A DNA stretch of 55,564 nucleotides from Lunatimonas lonarensis (GTDB lineage: Bacteria > Bacteroidota > Bacteroidia > Cytophagales > Cyclobacteriaceae): contig NZ_AQHR01000004.1 of the NCBI RefSeq assembly GCF_000390185.1, positions 1-55,564 of the forward strand, written 5' to 3'. A model generated the notes under the pieces. That model saw only the letters and a list, made by a program, of their open reading frames with translations, made no database searches and had not been told where the DNA came from. Both the position numbers and the translations under genes were made by a program. Numbering within the stretch: position 1 is the stretch's first letter; each line of letters begins with the position of its first letter. Of the stretch, positions 8,558-18,387 are shown in pieces.

Positions 8558-11047
8558 ATGAGCAATTTCGGAAATCAACTATATCAATCATTCTTGTTGG
8601 GAGACTATTCAGGGGAGGGTGAGCTTATTCATTTAATTACAGATGACGAAGAGGAGGACGATAGTTTGAAAGCAGATAGTTATTCAGACGAAATATCAAT
8701 TCTTTCCGTTCGTAATACGGTTCTTTTTCCGGGTGTTGTTATTCCCATTACGGTGGGAAGGCAGCGATCCATCCGTTTGGTTAAAAAAGCCCAGAGGGGA
8801 GACAAGCTGATCGGCGTCTGTGCCCAGCGAAACCCCAATCAGGACGACCCTGGATGGCAGGATATCTACAATGTAGGAACGCTGGCCAAGATCATTAAAA
8901 TGATCGTATTGCCGGACGGTAACACCACCATCATTATACAGGGAAAAAAGCGGTTTAAGATCCGTGAAGAAGTGTCTGATGATCCTTATTTTGTCGCGAA
9001 GGTAGATTACCTGGAGGAATCCTTTCCAAAAAACAACAAGGAAATAGAAGCTTTGGAGCAGTCGTTAAAGGAGGCCGCCTTCAAGATTCTCCAATTGAAC
9101 CCGGAAATCCCCCGAGAGGCACAGGTGGCACTGGACAATATCGATAGTACGCCTTTTCTAACCCACTTTCTTTCTTCCAATATCAATGCGCCGGTAGAAT
9201 CCAAACAACGGCTGCTGGAAATCAACGATGGCATCGATCGGGCCACTCTTTTGCTGGAGCTCATGATGAAGGACATTCAGATGCTGGAGTTGAAAAGTGA
9301 GATCCAAAAAAAGGTACATACGGATATAGATCAGCAGCAACGCGATTATTTTCTGCGTCAGCAGATGAAGGTTCTTCAAACCGAACTTGGGGAAGAAGGG
9401 CCCGAGAAGGAAGTGGAGGATCTGCTGTTAAGGGGACGGAAAAAGAAGTGGCCCAAGGAAGTTTGGAGTCATTTTGAAAAGGAGGTAAACAAAATCCTCC
9501 GGATGAATCCTTCCGCCGCGGAATACCCGATCGCGTTGAATTACGCGGAGGTGATGGTGGAGCTCCCTTGGAATGAGTTTACCACGGATAACTTTGACCT
9601 GAAACGTGCCAAAGATATTCTGGACAAGGATCATTTCGGACTGGAAAAAGTCAAGGAGCGGATCATTGAATACCTGGCGGTTTTGAAATTGAAGAATGAC
9701 CTGAAGGGGCCGATTCTTTGCCTTTATGGTCCTCCGGGCGTAGGTAAAACCTCACTGGGCAAGTCAATAGCGAAGGCATTGGGCAGAAAATATGTGCGCA
9801 TGTCGTTGGGCGGGCTCCATGATGAAGCAGAAATCAGGGGGCACAGAAAGACCTACGTAGGCGCTATGCCCGGTAAGATTATCCAGAATATGAAGAAGGT
9901 CAAGACCTCTAACCCCGTATTCGTGTTGGATGAAATTGATAAGCTTAGTTCTGATTTTAGGGGAGATCCTTCATCTGCATTCTTGGAGGTATTGGATCCC
10001 GAGCAGAACAGTGCATTTGTGGATAATTACCTAGAGGTGGACTATGATCTTTCCAAGGTCTTGTTCATCGCCACTGCCAATACCCTAGAGACCTTGCAAC
10101 CCGCACTTCGGGATCGAATGGAGATCATAGAGGTGACGGGATATACCCTAGAGGAAAAGGTGGAGATTGCGGTTCGCCATTTGATTCCGAAGCAGCGAAA
10201 GGAACATGGGCTTAAGGCCAAAGATGTTCAGTTCAGCAGGGAAGCGCTGGTAAAAATAATCGAGGACTACACCCGGGAGTCCGGAGTCCGAAATTTGGAG
10301 CGGTTGGTCGGAAAGGTAACCCGTAATGTGGCCAAGTCCATTGCCATGGAAGAAGCGTACCAAAAAAAGATCACCCCAGCTATGGTTCGTAAGGTTCTGG
10401 GTGGAGAAGTATTTGATAAGGAGCTTTATCAAGACAACAGCGTACCAGGAGTAGTAACCGGCCTTGCCTGGACCTCTGTAGGGGGTGAGATTTTGTTTAT
10501 AGAGGCCAGTCTGAGCAAGGGAAAAGGGAAGCTTACACTTTCCGGTCAGTTGGGAGAGGTGATGAAGGAATCGGCGATGACGGCTCTTTCCTATCTCCGT
10601 TCAAAAGCTGACAAGCTCGGCATAGACCACAGGGTATTTGATAACTACGACCTACATATACACGTACCTGCTGGAGCAGTACCAAAAGATGGCCCATCTG
10701 CGGGTATCACCATTCTGACGGCCATTGCCTCCGTCTATACGCAACGAAAAGTACGAAATAGGCTGGCGATGACGGGCGAGATCACGTTAAGAGGGAAAGT
10801 AATGCCTGTGGGTGGCATCAAGGAGAAGATCCTGGCAGCCAAGCGGGCAGGTATTACCGATATTATTCTCTGCAATAAGAACCGGAAGGATTTAGAGGAA
10901 ATCGACGATTCCTACCTTAAAGGGATCACTTTCCATTTGGTAGACCATGTGCAAGAGGTTATTCAATTGGCGCTACTGGATGAGTTGGTCGATGATTCCA
11001 TTTCATTCACCTTTGATAATCAAAGGGTCACATCTGGTGATTGTTAG
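8558..11047 (+). CDS. lon: ATP-dependent protease La (Lon)
   Basis: This cytoplasmic AAA+ protease (829 residues) degrades misfolded and regulatory proteins. The N-terminal LON substrate-binding domain starts near residue 45 ([19 protein letters not shown]) after an acidic leader. Walker [10 protein letters not shown] is near residue 391 and Walker [10 protein letters not shown] near 460. The C-terminal Ser-Lys protease domain has PKDGPSAG with the catalytic Ser near 713 and the Lys in GGIKEKIL. The last 11 bases overlap the likely start of the porQ-like gene. The 250 bp upstream contain no gene; I see a short GGAC/GTCC repeat near 8502-8514 but no clear heat-shock operator. Confidence 0.97.
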   Translation: MSNFGNQLYQSFLLGDYSGEGELIHLITDDEEEDDSLKADSYSDEISILSVRNTVLFPGVVIPITVGRQRSIRLVKKAQRGDKLIGVCAQRNPNQDDPGWQDIYNVGTLAKIIKMIVLPDGNTTIIIQGKKRFKIREEVSDDPYFVAKVDYLEESFPKNNKEIEALEQSLKEAAFKILQLNPEIPREAQVALDNIDSTPFLTHFLSSNINAPVESKQRLLEINDGIDRATLLLELMMKDIQMLELKSEIQKKVHTDIDQQQRDYFLRQQMKVLQTELGEEGPEKEVEDLLLRGRKKKWPKEVWSHFEKEVNKILRMNPSAAEYPIALNYAEVMVELPWNEFTTDNFDLKRAKDILDKDHFGLEKVKERIIEYLAVLKLKNDLKGPILCLYGPPGVGKTSLGKSIAKALGRKYVRMSLGGLHDEAEIRGHRKTYVGAMPGKIIQNMKKVKTSNPVFVLDEIDKLSSDFRGDPSSAFLEVLDPEQNSAFVDNYLEVDYDLSKVLFIATANTLETLQPALRDRMEIIEVTGYTLEEKVEIAVRHLIPKQRKEHGLKAKDVQFSREALVKIIEDYTRESGVRNLERLVGKVTRNVAKSIAMEEAYQKKITPAMVRKVLGGEVFDKELYQDNSVPGVVTGLAWTSVGGEILFIEASLSKGKGKLTLSGQLGEVMKESAMTALSYLRSKADKLGIDHRVFDNYDLHIHVPAGAVPKDGPSAGITILTAIASVYTQRKVRNRLAMTGEITLRGKVMPVGGIKEKILAAKRAGITDIILCNKNRKDLEEIDDSYLKGITFHLVDHVQEVIQLALLDELVDDSISFTFDNQRVTSGDC

Positions 11048-12053
11048 GCTTCAGCACCTAGCCGCTTTGTTAATGGTACTCGTAGGGTCGGGGCCCTGTT
11101 CCCTGAATGCCCAAGTGGCCCAACGTGCCTTTGGCTTTACCGAACAGCCGTCTTTTACGGGTTTGGCAGGTCTGGGAGGTGTGAATATTACCTCGGTAAG
11201 CGATCCCTTGATGTTTCTGTCCAGCCCCGCCTTGCTGGATTCCTTAGACGAAAGCACACTCTCCGTACACTATTTGAATTTTCCCGGTGATATTCAATTT
11301 GCAACTGCCGGGTACAATTTCAAAGCCGGGAAGCCGGTTTCTGCCGCCATCGGGATGCAGTTTGTAAATTACGGGGAATTTGAAGGGTACGATGAGGTAG
11401 GTTTTCCCTTGGGAACCTTTCATGCCAGTGAGTTTGCGCTTACTGCTGCGCTGGCGGCCACGCGGGGTGTTTTCCGTTACGGCCTGAACCTAAAATTGAT
11501 GGGTTCGGTACTGGAAAGTTACCAAGCCTATGCCGCGGCGTTTGATATTGGAATTCTTTATCGACACCCCTTGGAGGATCTAGCCCTTTCCATTGTTGCA
11601 AAGCAGGTGGGATGGGTGCTGAGCGATTATTTGGAGGACGCCCGATTGAGGCTTCCTGCCGATTTGAGGGTAGGTATAGCTTATAAAGCAGAAAACATGC
11701 CGATGCGCTTTCACCTTACCGCTAGGAACCTCCTGTATGATACGCCGTTGGTTTCAACCAATGTATTGGAGCCTTCCGTAGAAGGACGGTTTACAGATCG
11801 GGTATTTAGAAGACTGGTTTTTGGAGCGGAGATCCCTATTAAGGAATCCGTTGAACTCCGATTGGGCTACAATTACCTATTGCGACAGGAGTTTTCCGGT
11901 TGGAACGGCAGGGGCTTGGGAGGTTTTTCCGGCGGGTTTTTGTTGCGGAGCCGGGCGTTCGCCCTATCCTATGCCCTCGCTGGCTACCGGGTGGCGGGCA
12001 CAGCACACATAGTGGGAATACATACGAACTTACAGTCGCTGAGAAAGTTTTAA
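11037..12053 (+). CDS. porQ: Type IX secretion system protein PorQ-like
   Basis: The product (338 residues from the chosen start) resembles PorQ, an outer-membrane barrel protein of the PorV/PorQ group associated with the type IX secretion system of Bacteroidota. The mature start QRAFGFTEQPSFTGLAGLGG, rich in F/G, and a string of beta-strands with aromatic ends support this. The frame is open upstream inside lon. I prefer the GTG at 11037, overlapping the lon stop, because it yields a clean signal peptide ([14 protein letters not shown]) ending in SLNAQ; an ATG at 11073 would leave the signal too short. It lies between lon and hslU in the same direction. The exact paralogue (PorQ against a PorV/FadL-like barrel) is inferred from sequence feel. 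Confidence 0.75.
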   Translation: MIVRLQHLAALLMVLVGSGPCSLNAQVAQRAFGFTEQPSFTGLAGLGGVNITSVSDPLMFLSSPALLDSLDESTLSVHYLNFPGDIQFATAGYNFKAGKPVSAAIGMQFVNYGEFEGYDEVGFPLGTFHASEFALTAALAATRGVFRYGLNLKLMGSVLESYQAYAAAFDIGILYRHPLEDLALSIVAKQVGWVLSDYLEDARLRLPADLRVGIAYKAENMPMRFHLTARNLLYDTPLVSTNVLEPSVEGRFTDRVFRRLVFGAEIPIKESVELRLGYNYLLRQEFSGWNGRGLGGFSGGFLLRSRAFALSYALAGYRVAGTAHIVGIHTNLQSLRKF

Positions 12054-12074
12054 TATCTGCATTTGAATAATGAC

Positions 12075-13466
12075 ATGGAGAATCTAACGCCAAAACAAAT
12101 AGTGTCCGAGCTGGACAAGTACATAATCGGTCAGCACGATGCCAAACGGAATGTCGCCATTGCCTTGAGAAATAGAATACGGAGGTTGATGGTAAAATCT
12201 GACCTTCAAAAAGATATCGTTCCCAATAACATCCTGATGATAGGATCCACCGGTGTCGGTAAGACCGAGATAGCTCGACGGCTTGCCAAAATTGCGCAGG
12301 CTCCGTTTACTAAAGTGGAGGCATCTAAGTTTACCGAGGTGGGGTATGTGGGCAGGGACGTAGAGTCGATGGTACGGGATCTGGTTGAGCAGGCTGTCAC
12401 GTTGGTAAAGGAAGCGAAAAATGAAGAAGTAAGGGAGAAAGCAGCGGTGCTGGTTGAAGATGTCCTGTTGGATATCTTGATTCCTCCCGTTAAGGGAGCA
12501 TCTGTAGGCACCATTCCTCCCTCCATGCAGGCGGGTTTTAACCCGGATTTAGCCTCTGAGCAGGAATTGAATGAGCGGACCCGTGACAAGTTTCGGGAAA
12601 AGCTTCGTAAAGGAGAGCTTGAAGACCGAAAGGTGGAAATCAGCGTCAAGCAGTCACCCTCTGCCGGTATCGGGATGATAGGAAATGGTATGATGGATGA
12701 AGCCAGTATGGCTGGTCTTCAGGATATGCTGAACAATATGATGCCCAAGCGTACGAAAAAGCGAAAGGTCAGCATACGGGAGGCTAGAAAGCTGCTGATG
12801 GAGGAGGAGGCCTCAAAGCTGATTGATTTTGACGAGGTCAAAGAAGAGGCCATTCGGCTAGCCGAAAACAACGGAATCATTTTTATCGATGAGATCGATA
12901 AAATTGTCTCCAAATCCGGTAGGGGAGGTTCTGGACCCGACGTGAGTAGGGAAGGGGTACAGCGCGACTTGCTGCCGATCGTCGAAGGAAGTGCAGTCAA
13001 CACAAAATATGGGATGGTCCATACAGACCACGTATTGTTTATAGCTGCGGGAGCCTTCCATGTGTCCAAGCCATCGGATCTTATTCCGGAATTGCAGGGA
13101 AGGTTTCCTATCCGAGTTGAGCTGTCCAGTTTGACGCAGGAGGACTTTTACCGAATACTTAAGGAGCCGAAAAACGCGCTAACAAAACAGTATGCGGCAC
13201 TTTTCGAGGCAGAGGAGGTGTATTTGGAGTTTTCCGATGAGGCTATCCAAGAACTTGCGGCATTGGCATTTCGGATCAACGAGGAAGTGGAAAACATTGG
13301 TGCCCGACGTCTACATACGGTCATGAGCCATCTTTTGAGCGACTTTTTGTTTGAAGTACCGGATACCATTGGGGCAAACAGCAGGATCATGATTACCCGT
13401 GAGATGGTAAATGACCGGTTGAGCTCGTTGGTGAAAAACAGAGATCTATCCCAATACATCCTGTGA
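12075..13466 (+). CDS. hslU: HslU, ATPase subunit of the HslUV protease
   Basis: HslU is the AAA+ unfoldase that feeds proteins to the HslV peptidase. The protein (463 residues from the ATG at 12075; an in-frame TTG lies 12 bases earlier) starts with the typical NLTPKQIVSELDKYIIGQ. Walker A GSTGVGKTE is near residue 57, followed by a long intermediate I-domain (about 110-240), then Walker B IIFIDEIDK. The C-terminal tail ends LSQYIL, close to the tail that inserts into HslV in the classical enzyme, so partner contact seems intact. No hslV gene is adjacent, which is unusual compared with the common hslVU operon. The last 21 bases overlap the convergent MFS gene. Confidence 0.95.
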   Translation: MENLTPKQIVSELDKYIIGQHDAKRNVAIALRNRIRRLMVKSDLQKDIVPNNILMIGSTGVGKTEIARRLAKIAQAPFTKVEASKFTEVGYVGRDVESMVRDLVEQAVTLVKEAKNEEVREKAAVLVEDVLLDILIPPVKGASVGTIPPSMQAGFNPDLASEQELNERTRDKFREKLRKGELEDRKVEISVKQSPSAGIGMIGNGMMDEASMAGLQDMLNNMMPKRTKKRKVSIREARKLLMEEEASKLIDFDEVKEEAIRLAENNGIIFIDEIDKIVSKSGRGGSGPDVSREGVQRDLLPIVEGSAVNTKYGMVHTDHVLFIAAGAFHVSKPSDLIPELQGRFPIRVELSSLTQEDFYRILKEPKNALTKQYAALFEAEEVYLEFSDEAIQELAALAFRINEEVENIGARRLHTVMSHLLSDFLFEVPDTIGANSRIMITREMVNDRLSSLVKNRDLSQYIL

Positions 13467-14654
13467 TTTTTTGGGGGTGTGGGGGTCTTTGGTCTTTGGG
13501 ATAAACCATAGCAGGAGAAATGCGACCCCGGCGGTTGCCGCGCTTGCAGTGAAAACAGCACTGAAGTTTTCTGCCTGATTGGCAAAAATCCAACCAGACA
13601 CCAACGCGCCCAGCCCTATGCCTGCTTCCAACGCTATGTACATGGTCGCGAGTGCCTTTCCTCTGAAACGCTCAAGGGACAGATCTACGGTCCAGGCAGT
13701 GATGGTCGGGTTGTTCATTCCAATCGAACATCCGTACAATACAGCTCCCACAAGCAGCATGCTGGTGCTTTTTGCTTCTGCTACCACCCACATCGCAACC
13801 ACCATCGTGAGTGTGGCGGCTTTCAGTACAGGTATCCTGCCAAACCTGTCGGATGCCCGCCCTGCCAAAACCCTGATGGCCAAGGAAGAAATGGTAAACA
13901 CAGCAAAAAACAGTCCTCGGTTCTCAAGACCCAGGTGGTCAGAATAATCGGGAATCACGGTAAGTACGACTCCAAAAGAAAATACGGAGAACACCAAAAT
14001 CAATGAGGGTGCCCAAACTCTTGTTTCAATTATCTCTGATTTGGATAGTTTCAGGTGGCTCCACCTAGGTTTTTCCCTGGTTTGTAGCGTCTCTTTCAAA
14101 TGGGATAAGATGGCAATTGAAAGAAAGGAGATAGCTGCGGAAAGGTAGAACAGGGGTTCTACGCCCCATATTCCCCCTATGTACCCACCAAGTGCGGGCC
14201 CTGCGGCCATTCCCAAAGATCCAAAAAGCGATTGAATGCCCATGGCTTCTCCTCTTTTTTGAAATGGGATGATGTCTGCCAAGTACGCGGAAGATCCGGT
14301 GGGTGTAAATCCGGTCGAGAATCCATGCAGGAAACGTAAAAACAAAAATCCACCCACCGTAGTGAGTATCGGGTAGAGGAGACTTACCCCAACACAGACT
14401 ACCACGCCAATAACCATGACGGGGATTCGTCCTACTCGATCGGCCAGTTTTCCTGAAAAGGGTCTGGATAAACCTGCCGAAAGGGTAAAGAGGGATATAA
14501 TCAATCCTTTGTGATCCTCCCCGCCCAAACTGGTTAGGTAAGCAGGTAGCTCCGGTATGATCATGTTGAAACTGGTGAAGAACAAAAAGTAGCTGGTGCA
14601 CAGCAGGAAAAAATTCAGGTTGTAGATGGCTGGCCGTCGAGTTTCCACGTGCAT
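13446..14654 (-). CDS. Major facilitator superfamily transporter
   Basis: This is a 402-residue inner-membrane protein with about 12 hydrophobic helices. The MFS signature between helices 2 and 3 is visible as GKLADRVGRIPVM, and a related ASDRFGRIPV occurs in the second half, showing the internal duplication of the family. The N-terminal half has features of drug/sugar efflux members, but substrate cannot be assigned. It overlaps the end of hslU convergently by 21 bp and follows prfB on the same strand after a strong hairpin, so it is probably a separate transcript. Confidence 0.88.
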   Translation of the reverse strand: MHVETRRPAIYNLNFFLLCTSYFLFFTSFNMIIPELPAYLTSLGGEDHKGLIISLFTLSAGLSRPFSGKLADRVGRIPVMVIGVVVCVGVSLLYPILTTVGGFLFLRFLHGFSTGFTPTGSSAYLADIIPFQKRGEAMGIQSLFGSLGMAAGPALGGYIGGIWGVEPLFYLSAAISFLSIAILSHLKETLQTREKPRWSHLKLSKSEIIETRVWAPSLILVFSVFSFGVVLTVIPDYSDHLGLENRGLFFAVFTISSLAIRVLAGRASDRFGRIPVLKAATLTMVVAMWVVAEAKSTSMLLVGAVLYGCSIGMNNPTITAWTVDLSLERFRGKALATMYIALEAGIGLGALVSGWIFANQAENFSAVFTASAATAGVAFLLLWFIPKTKDPHTPKKSQDVLG

Positions 14655-14716
14655 TTTTCGTTTATCTCCCGTCGGTTCGGATCCGTTCTTGATGTCCCAA
14701 GGGTTGAATACAGTAA

Positions 14717-14752
14717 ATCCACCCTACAGGATTGATGGCCTGTAGGGTGGAT
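14717..14752 (-). terminator. Hairpin after prfB
   Basis: ATCCACCCTACAGG (14717-14730) and its exact complement CCTGTAGGGTGGAT (14739-14752) form a perfect 14-bp stem with an 8-base loop, starting 5 bases after the prfB stop. The T run beyond it is weak (TTTACTG), so it may act as a terminator or an mRNA 3' stabiliser. Confidence 0.7.
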
Positions 14753-14757
14753 GTTTG

Positions 14758-15859
14758 TCAGTCACGCTTTGCCTCTTCTTCGCTTTGGGCGAGTAAGTAG
14801 GCTTTAATGAATTCGTTGAGATTGCCGTCCAATACGGACTGCACATCGGAGGTCTCATAGCCCGTTCGGGCGTCTTTGGCCAGTTTATAGGGGTGCAAAA
14901 CGTAGTTCCGGATTTGGGAACCGAAGTCTATCTTCATTTTACCGGACTCGATTTTGGCACGTTCGGCGTTACGCTTCTCCATTTCCAACTGATAAAGCCG
15001 GGATTTTAGCATTTGCATGGCTTTTTCCCTGTTGGCAAGTTGTGAACGCTCCACTTGGCAAACCACCACGATACCGGTGGGTTTGTGGGTCAGCTGTACT
15101 TTGGTCTCTACCTTGTTTACGTTTTGTCCTCCGGCACCTCCCGATCTCGAGGTATGGAAATCTATGTCAGAAGGGTTGATTTCGATCTCAATGGTGTCAT
15201 CTACTACCGGGTAGGCATATACCGACGCAAAGGAAGTGTGTCGCCTGCCCCCACTGTCAAAGGGGGATATACGTACCAGCCGATGTACCCCAGTCTCTGA
15301 TTTCAAAAATCCATAAGCAAGTGGCCCCTCAAATTCCAGGGTGACAGATTTAATTCCGGCAACTTCGCCTTCCTGCAAATCCACCTCCCGAACCTTGTAA
15401 CCGTTTTTTTCTCCCCACATGATGTACATTCGCATCAGGATGGAGGCCCAATCATTGCTTTCCGTGCCTCCTGCACCAGGGTTGATTTCCAACATGGCGT
15501 TGAGTTGATCTTCCTCGCCACTAAGCATCTTTTTCAGTTCCAAGTCCTCCAGTTTCCTGCTTACCTGTTGGAATTCAGATTTCAATTCGGACTCGGAAAC
15601 CTCTTCGGCGTTGTAAAATTCGTACAGCACGTCTAAGTCTCCCAAGTGGGTTTCCAATGATTCGAACGAAGAAGTCCATGCCTTTCGGGCCTGAATCTGC
15701 TTCATAATCTTTTCCGCCTCTTCCGGGTCATTCCAGAAATCTGGCTGGGCGGATATGGCTTCAAACTCCTCTATTTCGGCTTTCTTACGATCGTAGTCAA
15801 AGATACCTCCTCAAGGCCAAAACGCGGGCCTTCAAGTCTTTCAACTGGTCTTGTGTCAT
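14758..15859 (-). CDS. prfB: Peptide chain release factor 2, with programmed +1 frameshift
   Basis: RF2 recognises UGA and UAA stops and triggers peptide release. The gene is read in two frames. Zero frame starts at ATG 15859 and gives 20 residues ([10 protein letters not shown]... RRYL) up to an in-frame TGA at 15799-15797. The site reads AGG AGG TAT CTT TGA C, with a Shine-Dalgarno-like AGGAGG three bases before CTT TGA, the classical RF2 autoregulatory frameshift signal. After skipping one base, reading resumes at GAC (15798) and continues for 346 codons, giving 366 residues in all, the normal RF2 length. The codon-recognition region [10 protein letters not shown] and catalytic [14 protein letters not shown] are present. 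Low RF2 should favour the shift, as in other bacteria. Confidence 0.97.
15793..15810 (-). promoter_or_regulatory. prfB +1 programmed frameshift site
   Basis: On the minus strand the bases read AGGAGGTATCTTTGAC: internal Shine-Dalgarno-like AGGAGG, slippery CTT (15802-15800) and stop TGA followed by C. This is the recognised recoding signal of bacterial RF2 genes. Confidence 0.95.
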
Positions 15860-15947
15860 GATTGGGTTTTTTTGAAAGGCAAATTTCCGAATTTTTACAG
15901 GCAATACCTATTTATGTGGTAGAATATCCAAAAATGAACTAGAGCGG

Positions 15948-16481
15948 CTAGGGCTTTGTCCAGTCCTCTTGGGAAAGGACCAATAATTTGCGTCTTCCCT
16001 TTAATCTAAACTTACGATATCGAACCTGGGACATAATAAGTGCCGACCCCAGCAGTCCGCCCGAAATCACGAGAGATGTTTGGCTAATCTCAACTCTGCC
16101 ATCTGCATACAGGCTATTCACCGTTTCCGCTGTTAGCAGGAGCAAAGCCGCCGCTGCGGGCAGCAAGGTAAGATTACGAAGAGTACTGTTTCGCTCATCT
16201 TTGGCACTGACATCAATCACTTCAATTTGCCACGGAGCTACGATGTTTTCCCCAAACAAAAGGTGCTCGGACTGGATTTCCCGTATGATGTCGGTCATGT
16301 AATAGGGGATGTCCTTGAGTTTGTAGGTAATTGATTCGCCCACCTGGTACTGGATCCGTGTTTTTTGGTTTTCTCCTTTTTGAAGTACCAGATAGTTCTG
16401 CGCCAGCAGGCCGTGAGAGTAGGCGACCAGGAGTAACGAGATTAATGGTAGGACCAAGGTTATTCGAATGGGTTTCCGCAT
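15948..16481 (-). CDS. Hypothetical exported protein
   Basis: I do not recognise this 177-residue product. From the ATG at 16481 it begins with a good signal peptide (RKPIRITLVLPLISLLLVAY) ending near LLAQ. The mature part has a short beta-rich segment (about 28-100, YQVGESITYKLKDIPYY), then two hydrophobic stretches around 105-120 and 135-150 separated by a short loop, and a basic tail (RYRKFRLKGRRKLL). This suggests an envelope protein with two membrane helices near the C-terminus. Small proteins of this layout are frequent in Bacteroidota. It lies downstream of the ilvE terminator on the same strand and is probably transcribed alone. Confidence 0.7.
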   Translation of the reverse strand: MRKPIRITLVLPLISLLLVAYSHGLLAQNYLVLQKGENQKTRIQYQVGESITYKLKDIPYYMTDIIREIQSEHLLFGENIVAPWQIEVIDVSAKDERNSTLRNLTLLPAAAALLLLTAETVNSLYADGRVEISQTSLVISGGLLGSALIMSQVRYRKFRLKGRRKLLVLSQEDWTKP

Positions 16482-16509
16482 GATTTTCGATAGGTTGTTG
16501 CGAAGTAAT

Positions 16510-16566
16510 AAAAAAGGCACCTTTCCATACAGCATTGGTGATAACCAGCCGTGGCAGAAAGGTGCC
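16510..16566 (-). terminator. Intrinsic terminator after ilvE
   Basis: GGCACCTTTC (16566-16557 on the minus strand) pairs with GAAAGGTGCC (16525-16516) across a 31-base loop, followed by TTTTTTATT. Arms are perfect over 10 bp. Confidence 0.85.
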
Positions 16567-16584
16567 ATTGTTTACGAGTATTTT

Positions 16585-17652
16585 TTAATACCTATACACC
16601 CAACCGTACGGGTCCTTTTCTTTTCCGTACTTGATAGCGTCCAATTTATGTAAAACCCTGTTGGAAAATGCATCCCGTGGCTTTTCGGGAAGGCTGTAGT
16701 CATTGCCATCAATATGGATCAGCCGGATATGGGCGATGGTTGCTGCTGTGCCTGTTCCAAACGCTTCCTGCATAGTCCCGTTCTCAAGGGCTTCTTTCAA
16801 TTCCGACACGCTCAGGAAACGCTCCTGAACAGGCATATCCATTTCCTTGGCCAATGTCAGCACACTGTCCCTGGTTATTCCTTTTAGGATGGTTCCAGTA
16901 GTGGTTGGAGCGGTAATAAGGGTTCCATTGATCACGAACATTACGTTCATCGTGCCACTCTCTTCAATGTGTTGATGGGTTTTGCCATCTGTCCACAGCA
17001 GCTGGTCGTAGCCTTCTTTCTGTGCGCACATGGCCGGATAGAGTGACCCAGCATAGTTTCCCGCTGCTTTTGCATATCCTGTGCCCCCTTCAATCGCCCG
17101 ACTGAAGTGGGTTTCAACTTTCACAGCTACCGGTTTGGCATAATACTGCCCAACAGGGCTGGTCAAAATCATGAATTTGTACTTCTGGGATGGACGGATT
17201 CCCAGAAAATCATCGGTTGCAAACACAAAGGGTCTGATATACAGGGAACAGCCAGGTTTCGACGGTACCCATTCGCGGTCTAATTCCAATAATTTGGCCA
17301 ATCCATCCATGAACAACTCCTCCGGCACTTCGGGGATACACATCCGTTTGGCCGACTCGTTAAGTCGACGAAAATTGGCGTCCGGCCGGAAAACTAGCAC
17401 TTCTCCGGCCTCGTTTTTGTAGGCTTTTAGGCCTTCAAAGACGGACTGCCCGTAATGCAGTGTTGCGTTGGCAGGGTTAAGGCTAAGAGGCGCATAGGGC
17501 TCTATGCGCGGGTTATGCCATTCTCCCTGAAAATAGTCGGCCACGAAAAGGTGGTCACTTAGCGCATGCCCAAAGGTGAGGTTGTCAAAATCCGTTTGGG
17601 GTAATTTTGACGAAGCCGTTTTCGTGATTTGAATTTCTATGGTATTGTTCAT
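16585..17652 (-). CDS. ilvE: Branched-chain amino acid aminotransferase
   Basis: This PLP enzyme (355 residues) transfers the amino group between glutamate and the keto acids of leucine, isoleucine and valine, the last step of their synthesis and the first of their breakdown. The sequence matches the long class IV BCAT type: HYGQSVFEGLKAYKN near residue 67, the PLP lysine in YAKAAGNYAGSL near 195, and EESGTMNVMFV with GTILKGITRDSVL binding cofactor phosphate. It starts 5 bp after the cob(I)alamin adenosyltransferase gene and ends before a clear terminator, so the two form an operon. Confidence 0.96.
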   Translation of the reverse strand: MNNTIEIQITKTASSKLPQTDFDNLTFGHALSDHLFVADYFQGEWHNPRIEPYAPLSLNPANATLHYGQSVFEGLKAYKNEAGEVLVFRPDANFRRLNESAKRMCIPEVPEELFMDGLAKLLELDREWVPSKPGCSLYIRPFVFATDDFLGIRPSQKYKFMILTSPVGQYYAKPVAVKVETHFSRAIEGGTGYAKAAGNYAGSLYPAMCAQKEGYDQLLWTDGKTHQHIEESGTMNVMFVINGTLITAPTTTGTILKGITRDSVLTLAKEMDMPVQERFLSVSELKEALENGTMQEAFGTGTAATIAHIRLIHIDGNDYSLPEKPRDAFSNRVLHKLDAIKYGKEKDPYGWVYRY

Positions 17653-17657
17653 AGCGT

Positions 17658-18206
17658 TTAATTTCTAGGCGTCCAAATAGATTCTTTTACATTCAGCTCC
17701 TTTGCCATCATTCTGCTCAATACAAACAAGTAATCGGAGAGACGGTTCAGGTATTTTATAATTTGTTCGTCTACAGAGGTCAAGGCGTGAAGTTCAATAA
17801 CCCTTCGCTCCGCTCTTCTGCAGACAGTTCGAGCCAAGTGGGCTATCGATACGGAGGGATGCCCACCGGGCAGTATAAAATTACGAAGTGGTTCCAGATT
17901 TTCCTCCATACCGTCTATCTCCGTTTCCAAGGCTAGTACATCCGAAGGATCCAAATCCGGCTTTTTGACGTTTTTGGCCCCTTCCTGCGTTGCCAAGTCA
18001 GCACCGATGGTAAACAACCGGTCCTGTATATCTTTGAGGAATGCAGCTCGATGAAGATTGACTTCTTGATCCCTAAGCAAACCTAAAAAGGAATTCAGTT
18101 CATCGACGGTTCCATAGGCATCGATACGCAGATCTGATTTTTTGACCCTGTTGCCACCCAAGAGGGAGGTCTCTCCGCTATCTCCAGTTTTGGTATAAAT
18201 TTTCAT
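17658..18206 (-). CDS. Cob(I)alamin adenosyltransferase, PduO type
   Basis: This enzyme attaches the adenosyl group of ATP to cob(I)alamin to make coenzyme B12, needed by enzymes such as methylmalonyl-CoA mutase. The protein (182 residues from the ATG at 18206) begins with the family signature MKIYTKTGDSGETSLLGG and continues with AYGTVDELNS. The C-terminal helix bundle carries RTVCRRAERR and YLNRLSDYLFVLSR, the ATP/cobalamin contact regions of PduO/MMAB enzymes. It is upstream of ilvE in one operon. It is not next to the B12 uptake locus 10 kb away but would process the imported vitamin. The in-frame start at 18227 is less likely because it precedes the conserved N-terminus. Confidence 0.94.
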   Translation of the reverse strand: MKIYTKTGDSGETSLLGGNRVKKSDLRIDAYGTVDELNSFLGLLRDQEVNLHRAAFLKDIQDRLFTIGADLATQEGAKNVKKPDLDPSDVLALETEIDGMEENLEPLRNFILPGGHPSVSIAHLARTVCRRAERRVIELHALTSVDEQIIKYLNRLSDYLFVLSRMMAKELNVKESIWTPRN

Positions 18207-18387
18207 GTGTCTATAATTGTTTTTCAAAGGTCACATGGAATCTCGCACGTATTACAATCGTTCCTCCTTGTGTCGCTTGCGGCATGCTCGATTTCATGTG
18301 TTTGTTTTTTCTGGCAATACCCAATTGATTGAATTAATTCATTGACACAACGGTATGCTGCTAAAACTTCGTAGCGTTGAGATGGTT

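Noticed and set aside
15797-15799. In-frame TGA suggesting a broken prfB
   Set aside because: It is the known RF2 programmed frameshift stop, with the AGGAGG and CTT TGA C context, not damage.
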